From: Armatimonadota bacterium
GTDB lineage: Bacteria > Armatimonadota > Hebobacteria > Hebobacterales > WVXJ01
Assembly (NCBI GenBank): GCA_011773575.1
Contig: WVXJ01000130.1
Span: 15,647-25,481, forward strand
DNA length: 9,835 nt
Direction of reading: 5' to 3'
A program made the translations under genes and the position numbers. Position 1 is the first letter of the stretch. The number at the start of each line of letters is the position of its first letter. The notes under the pieces were generated by a model. That model worked only from the letters and a program-made list of their open reading frames with translations. It ran no database searches and was not told where the DNA came from. Shown here piece after piece: positions 1 to 6,082 of the stretch.

Positions 1-926
1 GGAGAGGCCGGATGCAGCCGGCTGAGGCGCTCCAGTTCCCGCTCCGCCTCTTTGGTGGCCTCGGGGGAGAGGTCCGCCGCTTCCATCTTCTGGCGGAGTT
101 CATTTATCTCTTGCGTGACTTCATCTTCCTCACCGAGTTCCTTCTGGATCGCCTTCATCTGAGAGCGCAGGAAGATCTCTTTCTGCGCCTTGTCCATCTG
201 GCCCTTCATGTCTGCCTGAATCTTGGAGCCGATCTCTAGTATCTCCAACTCCCGATTCAGGTAGCGGGTCAGTTTCGTCATCCTATCGGCGACATCCAGC
301 GACTCCAGAAGGCCCTGGCGCTCATCGGTCTGGAGGTTGAGGTGGGTGGCGACGAAATCGGTCAACTGGCTGGGGTTGTCTAGATTGGAGGCGACCAGGA
401 ACATCTCCTCACTGAGATAGGGAGCCAGGCCTGCGGCCTTCTGAAACAGAGAGAGGAGATTGCGATGGAGGCCTTGTACCTCCGGCGAGTCCTCTAGGGT
501 TTCTTCGAGTTTCTCGATATTGGCGCGCAGGTAAGGCTCGGTCTGGGTATAGGGTCCGATCTTTATGCGAGCGAGCCCTTGCACCAGAGCGCGGATGCTC
601 CCGTCCGGCATGTTCAGCATCTGCACGATTCGAACCGCGGTGCCTATCTCGAGAAGATTGTCCGGACCCGGCTCTTCCTCCTCCTTCTGCTTCACTCCCA
701 CTACGCCCAACTGCCGGCCTTTCGCAGAGGCCTCCTGCATCAGGCTGAGGGAACGAGGTTTGATGATGGAGAGCGGTACCGGCGAAAAGGGGAATATGAC
801 CAAATCAGAGGCCGGCAGAATGGGCAGTTCCTGCGGCAGTTCCACTGTCTCCGGCCGACCCATCTGGAGGCCGAGAGTCTGTTCGGACTCTTCTCTTGCT
901 GTTCCCTTCTTCTCTTCGTCAGCCAT
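1..926 (-). CDS. lon: ATP-dependent protease Lon, N-terminal part (runs off window)
   Basis: Lon is a cytoplasmic AAA+ serine protease that degrades misfolded and selected regulatory proteins. Only the first 308 codons are in the window; the AAA+ ATPase and Ser-Lys protease domains would lie beyond position 1. Seen: a charged leader (1-30), then the Lon substrate-binding domain (about 33-225) beginning LPILPASDLVIFP and containing an 'IGTAVRIVQM..PDGSIRALVQGLARIKI' type core. A helical coiled-coil region follows (about 225-308) with the Lon signature KEIFLRSQMKAIQKELGE near residues 249-266. ATG at 926 is chosen because AAGG lies about 9 nt upstream; an in-frame ATG at 953 would add nine residues but has no visible ribosome site. 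The domain start is somewhat divergent (ASD and PFS where many Lons have LRD and PGM). It lies last in the cluster, 229 nt after the second hsp20. In Streptomyces lon belongs to the HspR regulon, which fits this position. I found no HAIR or good promoter directly upstream. Confidence 0.95.
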   Translation of the reverse strand, partial: MADEEKKGTAREESEQTLGLQMGRPETVELPQELPILPASDLVIFPFSPVPLSIIKPRSLSLMQEASAKGRQLGVVGVKQKEEEEPGPDNLLEIGTAVRIVQMLNMPDGSIRALVQGLARIKIGPYTQTEPYLRANIEKLEETLEDSPEVQGLHRNLLSLFQKAAGLAPYLSEEMFLVASNLDNPSQLTDFVATHLNLQTDERQGLLESLDVADRMTKLTRYLNRELEILEIGSKIQADMKGQMDKAQKEIFLRSQMKAIQKELGEEDEVTQEINELRQKMEAADLSPEATKEAERELERLSRLHPAS

Positions 927-1092
927 CTTCTGCCTTTTTCTCGGTACTGACATATACGCTGCGAACAATTCACCCTTGTTTCCGGGCTTTTATCATTTGC
1001 TTCCTGCGTCAGCCCTCCGCCTCTTACTCACGCTCCGGAGTTCTAGCGCAGGTAGTAATCTCCTTCAGTAACTTTGAACGCGGGTGAGGGGG

Positions 1093-1125
1093 TCTGGGGG
1101 ACGAAGCGCTGGCTCGTCCCCCAGA
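1093..1125 (-). terminator. Strong hairpin between hsp20 and lon; possible terminator/attenuator without U-tract
   Basis: A perfect 12-bp inverted repeat, TCTGGGGGACGA and TCGTCCCCCAGA, encloses a 9-nt loop that itself holds AGCGCT. It starts about 30 nt downstream of the second hsp20 stop and about 170 nt upstream of the lon start. In the minus-strand transcript the hairpin is followed by a C-rich stretch, not a U-run, so it is not a canonical intrinsic terminator. On the plus strand the following bases are only mildly T-rich. It may slow or stop read-through into lon, protect the 3' end of the upstream mRNA, or be a processing site. The structure is directly visible; its function is inference. 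The rest of the 927-1155 gap shows no gene and no convincing promoter. Confidence 0.4.
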
Positions 1126-1155
1126 GACTCTTCAGTTGTGTGCTTGAAATGGGCC

Positions 1156-1602
1156 TTAGCCATCTTGTGCCTCGGATTCCTCAATTGGAACACGTATCCG
1201 TTCCGCCTTGGGCAGATGAATCTCCAGCCAGCCGTGCTCATAACTCACCGCAACGCGCGCGGGATCAACCACGCTGGGCAGATGAATCTCTCGTTCAAAG
1301 GGGCCCAAGGGGATTTCCAGATGATGACAGCGTTTTGCCGCGGAGGGGATAGGGTCTTCCCGCTCTCCCCGCAGATAAACAGTACGGGCATCACAGTGGA
1401 TGTCGAGGTCTTCCTTCTTCATCCCCGCCAGGTCAACCAGGATAACGATCTCTTCATCACTATCGTAGAGGTTGAAGCGGGGTCGCCAGATCCTCTCCCA
1501 GAAGAAGCCCGCGACGCGACGGCGTCCTTCGGCTTCCCCGATGAATCGCTCCATCTCTCGATGCAGCTCCTCAAAAGCGAAAAAACGGTGCCGCGGGTCC
1601 AT
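1156..1602 (-). CDS. Small heat shock protein, Hsp20/alpha-crystallin family (second copy)
   Basis: This is an ATP-independent holdase of 148 residues that binds unfolding proteins and keeps them available for DnaK or for proteolysis. Layout: an N-terminal arm of about 40 residues rich in aromatics and charge (FFAFEELHREMERF, then FFWERIW), an alpha-crystallin domain at about 41-133, and a short C-terminal tail. Seen motifs are LVDLAGMKKEDLDI, a CHHLEIPLGPFEREIHLP segment, the conserved GWLEI near residues 124-128 (the G-x-L hallmark) and a terminal IRV at 136-138 matching the I-x-I/V anchor used in oligomer assembly. The protein is clearly divergent from the hsp20 at 5608-6045. GGGGGAG sits about 8 nt before the ATG. 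It lies 97 nt after the Clp gene and is the gene before lon, so a role in feeding clients to the proteases is plausible but inferred. Confidence 0.93.
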   Translation of the reverse strand: MDPRHRFFAFEELHREMERFIGEAEGRRRVAGFFWERIWRPRFNLYDSDEEIVILVDLAGMKKEDLDIHCDARTVYLRGEREDPIPSAAKRCHHLEIPLGPFEREIHLPSVVDPARVAVSYEHGWLEIHLPKAERIRVPIEESEAQDG

Positions 1603-1699
1603 CTCTCTCCCCCTGGGATCAGGTTGATTCTATGTGTTAGGTGGTTCGCTCTCTCTTGGTCAAAACCTGTTTGTTTGGAGATACTCTGTGAGGGAAAGC

Positions 1700-4144
1700 C
1701 TAATCTTTCTCTCCTCCTGCGGATACCAGCAGGCGGGGGACGATATTGCCGTCCTCGACATCGAGAACGACTGTGTCCCCGTCGCGGAACTGGCCCTCCA
1801 AAATACCCTTGGAGACCGGATTCTCCACCAACCGCTGTACCGTCCTTCGCAGGGGCCTTGCACCATAAACCGGGTCAAAGCCCTTCTCCGCCAGGAGTTT
1901 GCGGGCCGCCTCCGACAGACGCAGTTTCATCCCCCGGTCGGCGAGAGAATCCGCCACCCGGTTCACCATCAGGTCAACGATCTGCTCGATCTCCTTTTCG
2001 CCCAGAGGATGGAAGACGATGATTTCATCAATGCGATTGAGGAGTTCGGGCCGCATTGTGCCTCGCAGTTCCTCCAGCATCCGCGAGCGCATCTTCTCAT
2101 AATCAGTACCTTCGCGGCGCTCGAACCCGATCGCCGCCTCGGAGTGCATGCTGCCGACGTTGGAGGTCATGATAATGACCGTGTTCTTGAAATCAACCGC
2201 TCTCCCCGCAGCATCGGTGAGCCGGCCGTCCTCGAGAATCTGCAGCAAGATGTTGAAGACATCCGCGTGCGCCTTCTCTATTTCATCGAAGAGCACTACC
2301 CGATAGGGACGGCGGCGAACGGCTTCAGTAAGTTGACCGCCTTCTTCATAACCCACATAACCCGGAGGTGCGCCGATGAGCCGGGAGACGGAGAACCGCT
2401 CCATGTATTCCGACATATCGATCCGCACTATCGCCTCTTCATCATCGAAGAGGAATTGCGCCAGGGTGCGGGCGAGTTCGGTCTTTCCCACTCCGGTGGG
2501 CCCCAGGAAGATGAAAGACCCGATGGGGCGCTTGGGATCTTTCAGGCCCGCGCGGCTGCGGCGAATCGCCTCCGACACCGCGGAAACGGCCTCCTCCTGG
2601 CCGATAACGCGGCGGTGAAGTTCCTCCTCCATGCGCAGCAGTTTGGATGCCTCCGCCTCGAACATCCTGGAAGCGGGAATACCCGTCCATTGGGAGATGA
2701 TGCCCGCAATATCATCAGCCGTCACAGTGGAATCAACGCCGCCGCTCTGTGCCTGCCATTTCTGCTGTTCCTCGAGGAGTTTGAGGCGCAGGCTTTCAAT
2801 TTCCTGCTTGATACTGGCGGCCTTTTCGTAATCCTGGCGCAGGGCCGCCGCCTCCCGCTCCGATTCCAGACGGTTCAAATCCTTCTCCAGCCGCGCTAGG
2901 CCCGGCGGTAGATAGACGGATTCGATGTGTCTCTTTGAAGCGGCCTCATCCACAAGGTCTATCGCCTTGTCCGGCAGGAAGCGTTCGCTGAGGTAACGCG
3001 CGGATAGCTGCGCCGCCGCCTTCAGGGCCTCATCTTCGATTTTCACATGGTGGTGCTCTTCATAGCGGGGCCTCAGACCTTGCAGGATTTCGATGGTATC
3101 CTCCACCGATGGCTCCTCCACATATACCGGTGCGAAACGCCGCTCCAGGGCCGCGTCCTTCTCTATATGTTTGCGATATTCATTGAGGGTGGTGGCCCCG
3201 ATGCACTGCAATTCTCCCCTCGCCAGCGCCGGCTTCAACATGTTGGAGGCATCAATCGCCCCCTCCGCGGCGCCCGCTCCTACCACGGTGTGGAGTTCAT
3301 CTATGAAGAGAATTATCTCACCCTGGGCTTTGCGTATCTCATCCATCACGGCTTTCAGCCGCTCTTCGAACTCACCTCTAAACTTGGAACCGGCCACCAG
3401 CGCGCCTAGGTCCAGAGCCAGAATGCGCTTGTCTTTAAGGGTTGCAGGGACTTCATTATCAACAATCTTTTGGGCCAGGCCTTCAGCCACCGCGGTCTTT
3501 CCAACCCCTGGTTCACCAATGAGCGCGGGATTGTTCTTCGTGCGTCTTGAAAGAACCTGGATGACACGCTGGATTTCGGTTTCCCTGCCGATCACCGGGT
3601 CCAGTTTCCCCTCCTTCGCCATCGCCGTGAGGTCACGGCTGAATCGCTCCAGGGCCTGATAGCGCGCCTCCGCGCCCTCATCTCTCACCGAGTGTCCCCC
3701 GCGGATTTCCAATAGCGCGCGGTCCACCGCCTCCCGTGTAATGCCCGCCTCCTGCAGCAGTTTGCCGGCCGCAGACTGCCCCTCCGCAAGTAAAGCGAGG
3801 AAGAGATGTTCCACCGCGATGAATTCATCATGCAGCCTCTGCGCCTGCTGCCGCGCTCCTTCCTCCAGCAGCCGCTGCAGCGCCGGAGTAACATAAATCT
3901 GCGCGGTACCGCCCTGCACCGTCACTTTGGGGGTGCGCGCCAGGAGTTCTTCCGCGCCGCGCTGGATTTGCGCGCGATCAGCCCCCAGACGCTCAAGTAT
4001 CTGCGCGCTCACACCCTGCGGCTGCTCCAGCAAGGCAAGCAGCAGGTGTTCAAGATCGAGTTGAGTATGTTGATAGCGGGCCAGCACCTGTTGGGAAAGC
4101 GCCAGCGCCTCTTTTGCTTTATCAGTGAATTTGCTGAAGTCCAT
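1700..4144 (-). CDS. clpC: ClpC-type AAA+ unfoldase, ATPase subunit of a Clp protease (often labelled ClpB)
   Basis: A two-ring Hsp100 ATPase of 814 residues that threads proteins through its pore. Domains: double Clp-N repeat (1-145); AAA1 with Walker A GEPGVGKT (210-217), Walker B ILFIDE (278-283), KFRG pore loop (254-257) and arginine-finger ERRF (334-337); a short middle domain (about 410-470) with a UVR-like DYEKAASIKQEIESL (438-452); AAA2 with Walker A GPTGVGKT (548-555), GYVGY pore loop (595-599), Walker B VVLFDE (616-621) and sensor-2 GAR (761-763). An IGF tripeptide (672-674) lies in the AAA2 loop where ClpA/ClpC/ClpX carry the ClpP-docking motif and where ClpB has none. The short UVR middle domain, the length (ClpB is usually about 860) and IGF all favour ClpC over the disaggregase ClpB. 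The N-domain is more ClpB-like. GAGGGG precedes the ATG by 9 nt; the gap from hspR is 15 nt, so co-transcription is likely. No clpP is in the window. Confidence 0.93.
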   Translation of the reverse strand: MDFSKFTDKAKEALALSQQVLARYQHTQLDLEHLLLALLEQPQGVSAQILERLGADRAQIQRGAEELLARTPKVTVQGGTAQIYVTPALQRLLEEGARQQAQRLHDEFIAVEHLFLALLAEGQSAAGKLLQEAGITREAVDRALLEIRGGHSVRDEGAEARYQALERFSRDLTAMAKEGKLDPVIGRETEIQRVIQVLSRRTKNNPALIGEPGVGKTAVAEGLAQKIVDNEVPATLKDKRILALDLGALVAGSKFRGEFEERLKAVMDEIRKAQGEIILFIDELHTVVGAGAAEGAIDASNMLKPALARGELQCIGATTLNEYRKHIEKDAALERRFAPVYVEEPSVEDTIEILQGLRPRYEEHHHVKIEDEALKAAAQLSARYLSERFLPDKAIDLVDEAASKRHIESVYLPPGLARLEKDLNRLESEREAAALRQDYEKAASIKQEIESLRLKLLEEQQKWQAQSGGVDSTVTADDIAGIISQWTGIPASRMFEAEASKLLRMEEELHRRVIGQEEAVSAVSEAIRRSRAGLKDPKRPIGSFIFLGPTGVGKTELARTLAQFLFDDEEAIVRIDMSEYMERFSVSRLIGAPPGYVGYEEGGQLTEAVRRRPYRVVLFDEIEKAHADVFNILLQILEDGRLTDAAGRAVDFKNTVIIMTSNVGSMHSEAAIGFERREGTDYEKMRSRMLEELRGTMRPELLNRIDEIIVFHPLGEKEIEQIVDLMVNRVADSLADRGMKLRLSEAARKLLAEKGFDPVYGARPLRRTVQRLVENPVSKGILEGQFRDGDTVVLDVEDGNIVPRLLVSAGGEKD

Positions 4145-4159
4145 CTCTGTCTTCCCCTC

Positions 4160-4489
4160 CTATTCCGCTGCTTCCGCCTCACGGAGTTCGGCCTCCAGGG
4201 CCTCCATGCGCGCCTCCATCTGGCTGCGCAGGGCCTCCATCTTCTCCAGCAACTCGAAGACCACTCGCACCCCCGCCAGGTTTACGCTCCGGTCCTGGGT
4301 GAGTTGCTGTATGTGGCGAAGCCGCTGGATGTCCCGTTCCGAGTAGAGCCGCTTCTTCCCAAGGCGGGCGGGACGGATCAAGCCTTTGCGTTCATAAAGT
4401 CGAAGGCTCTGGGGATGCATGCCCACCAGGCGGGCTGCGATACTGATTATATATACAGGCTCGTCTGCCGTTGGTTCACGCATTCTCAT
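4160..4489 (-). CDS. hspR: Heat shock repressor HspR, MerR family
   Basis: A 109-residue DNA-binding repressor of heat-shock genes. The N-terminal MerR-type helix-turn-helix and wing span about 11-70: PVYIISIAARLVGMHPQSL, then RLYERKGLIRPAR, KKRLYSERDIQRL and VNLAGV, all hallmark HspR positions. Residues 80-109 form a Glu/Ala/Met-rich helix with coiled-coil character, probably for dimerisation. It lacks the metal-binding cysteines and effector domain of true MerR metal sensors, as expected for HspR. In Streptomyces HspR binds HAIR sequences with DnaK as co-repressor; that mechanism is known for the family and inferred here. It sits inside the operon it probably controls, 16 nt after dnaJ and 15 nt before the Clp gene. 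A GAGAGAAG stretch precedes the ATG at 4489; a second ATG at 4483, two codons in, is equally possible. Confidence 0.95.
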   Translation of the reverse strand: MRMREPTADEPVYIISIAARLVGMHPQSLRLYERKGLIRPARLGKKRLYSERDIQRLRHIQQLTQDRSVNLAGVRVVFELLEKMEALRSQMEARMEALEAELREAEAAE

Positions 4490-4505
4490 TGTCTTCTCTC
4501 GCCTT

Positions 4506-5582
4506 TCAAACCCGGCCCCTGTCGGGCTTCTCGGGCCGCATTTCGGACAATCGCCGGATGAGTTCTTTCTCTTCCGACTTCAGTTGCTTAGGTGTTACTA
4601 TGCGAACCTTCACATACTGGTCACCCTGCGCTGAGGACTTGGACTTGGGAAATCCCAAACCACCCAACCGCAGCGCCTGTCCTGAGGAAGTCTCCGGCGG
4701 AATGCTAACCTTCACTTTGCCGTTCAGGGTAGGCACCTGTATCTCGGCGCCAAGGGCCGCCTCCGGGAAGGTTATCGGCACTTCACACCAGAGGTCATCT
4801 CCCTTTCTGGAGAAGAACGGATCGGGCTTCAAATTCACAACAAGAAGCATATCTCCTCCCCCCGGTCCCTGTCCGGCGACGCGGATCTTCTGTCCCTCGG
4901 CCACACCCGCGGGTATCTTGACTTCCAAACGGCGGGGTCTCTGCACCTCTCCTCTTCCCTGGCAGGTCTGACAGGGTGAGACGATTACTTCCCCCCGGCC
5001 TCCACAGGCCTCACACGCGTCGGAAAGGGTGAAAATACCTCCTCGGTTGGAGGGTCGTCCGCTGCCTCCGCAAGAGGAGCAGGTGCGGATTCCATTGCCG
5101 GAGGCGCCCTTGCCTCTGCAGGCGGAGCAAGCCTCAGTCACATTGAGAGTGATGCTTCGCGTTGTGCCGGCGAAGGCTTCCCGCAGTGTCAATTCGATGG
5201 GATAGGAGATGTCTTGTCTTCTTCTCGTCGGGCCGGGGCGGGCGCGTCGGCGGCTGCCGAAAAAGGTCTCGAAGAGATCTCCCAGCCCGCCGGCGTCGAA
5301 ACCTTCCCCGTCAGTATAGACATGGGTATATCCGCCCGGACCGCCGGCTTGCTGCCAGGCCTGCCCCACTGTGCCAAAGCGGTCATACTGGGAACGCTTC
5401 TCTTTGTCGCGCAAAACGCTGTAGGCCTCGTTCACCTCCTTGAATTTGGCCTCCGCGCTCGGGTCTTTGCTGTTCCTGTCCGGGTGGTATTTCTTCGCCA
5501 GCCTCCGAAAGGCGCTTCTTATCTCCTTATCGGTGGCATTGCGGTCTATACCCAAAATGGCGTAATAATCTTTACCGTTCAT
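4506..5582 (-). CDS. dnaJ: Chaperone protein DnaJ (type I Hsp40)
   Basis: Co-chaperone that delivers unfolded clients to DnaK and stimulates its ATPase. At 358 residues it is slightly shorter than E. coli DnaJ (376). Domains: J domain 1-70 with the catalytic HPD at 33-35; a short Gly/Phe-type linker (about 71-123) including GGLGDLFETFFG; a zinc-binding domain with four CxxCxGxG repeats (first cysteines at 152, 168, 190 and 204), all eight cysteines present; then the C-terminal beta-sandwich client-binding domains (about 215-330) with KIPAGVAEGQKIRVAGQG. The full set of zinc motifs makes this a true DnaJ and not a CbpA-like type II protein. The Shine-Dalgarno is weak (GAAGAAG just before the ATG), and the gene starts 25 nt after the upstream hsp20 stop, so translational coupling may help. 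It lies between hsp20 and hspR in the dnaK operon. Confidence 0.97.
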   Translation of the reverse strand: MNGKDYYAILGIDRNATDKEIRSAFRRLAKKYHPDRNSKDPSAEAKFKEVNEAYSVLRDKEKRSQYDRFGTVGQAWQQAGGPGGYTHVYTDGEGFDAGGLGDLFETFFGSRRRARPGPTRRRQDISYPIELTLREAFAGTTRSITLNVTEACSACRGKGASGNGIRTCSSCGGSGRPSNRGGIFTLSDACEACGGRGEVIVSPCQTCQGRGEVQRPRRLEVKIPAGVAEGQKIRVAGQGPGGGDMLLVVNLKPDPFFSRKGDDLWCEVPITFPEAALGAEIQVPTLNGKVKVSIPPETSSGQALRLGGLGFPKSKSSAQGDQYVKVRIVTPKQLKSEEKELIRRLSEMRPEKPDRGRV

Positions 5583-5607
5583 TCTTCTTCATTCCCGCGG
5601 AAAACGC

Positions 5608-6045
5608 CTAACCTACCTCAATCTTCACCTGTTTGGGTCGCGCCTGTTTCGCTTTGGGGAGGGTAATTTCCAAAAGCCCGTCCCGATAGCGCGCCTTGAC
5701 CTTCGTCTGATCTACCGGCACTCCCAGAGTGAAGGCACGCTGGAAGGCGCCATAACTGCGCTCCTGGCGCAGAAATTCCCGCTCCGGTGACGGCTGGCGT
5801 TCGCCCTTGATTGTCAATGTGTCTCCGGTCAGTTCGATGTCTACGTCTTCCTGTTTCATCCCCGTCAGTTCGGCTTCCACCACGAGGGCGTCGGGGACTT
5901 CGTAGATATCAACTACAGGGGACCAGGCGTGGATGGTCACCGGCTCTTGATGAGGGGAACGCGCAAGGCTCTCTTCAAAAAGCCGATCCACCCGTTCTCG
6001 CAGAGTACGCAAATCGCCAAAAGGGTCCCAATGCATCAAGTTCAT
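5608..6045 (-). CDS. Small heat shock protein, Hsp20/alpha-crystallin family (first copy)
   Basis: A 145-residue ATP-independent holdase. The N-terminal arm (1-39) begins MNLMHWDPFGDLRTLRERVD, the typical bacterial class A opening. The alpha-crystallin domain is about 40-132, with SPVVDIYEVPDALVVEAELTGMKQEDVDIEL, a FLRQERSYGAFQRAFTLP-like segment (here FTLGVP) and the conserved ARYRDGLLEITLPK. The C-terminal extension ends KIEV, giving the I-x-V anchor at 142-144. A good AAAGGAG lies about 9 nt before the ATG at 6045; ATG codon 4 is a weaker alternative. It follows dnaK by 37 nt and precedes dnaJ by 25 nt, the slot where many HspR-controlled operons carry grpE. Its place in the operon implies co-induction with DnaK/DnaJ, which refold clients that small Hsps hold. 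Confidence 0.96.
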   Translation of the reverse strand: MNLMHWDPFGDLRTLRERVDRLFEESLARSPHQEPVTIHAWSPVVDIYEVPDALVVEAELTGMKQEDVDIELTGDTLTIKGERQPSPEREFLRQERSYGAFQRAFTLGVPVDQTKVKARYRDGLLEITLPKAKQARPKQVKIEVG

Positions 6046-6082
6046 TACTCGACACTCCTTTCGCAGGAATCAAACCGTTCGA

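Noticed and set aside
740..973. Minus-strand 77-codon frame at the start of lon
   Set aside because: It is out of frame with the Lon N-terminus, whose translation from 926 matches the family through to the window edge.
927..1080. A lon promoter or HAIR in the leader
   Set aside because: TATATG and GATAAA occur but no acceptable -35 lies 16-18 bp upstream, and no CTTGA-N11-TCAAG pair is found.
1603..1699. Possible promoter for the second hsp20 (TTGACC and TAGAAT are both present on the minus strand)
   Set aside because: The two elements are about 25 bp apart, too far for a normal spacer, and at proper spacing the match is poor. No HAIR is present.
1084..2022. Plus-strand open frame (312 codons) crossing the second hsp20 and the end of the Clp gene
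   Set aside because: It spans two well-supported minus-strand genes and its product is Pro/Arg-rich without family features.
1634..2899. Long plus-strand open frame (421 codons) antisense to the Clp gene
   Set aside because: It lies wholly opposite strongly conserved AAA+ coding sequence and its translation has no recognisable domain; GC-rich codon use opens such shadow frames.
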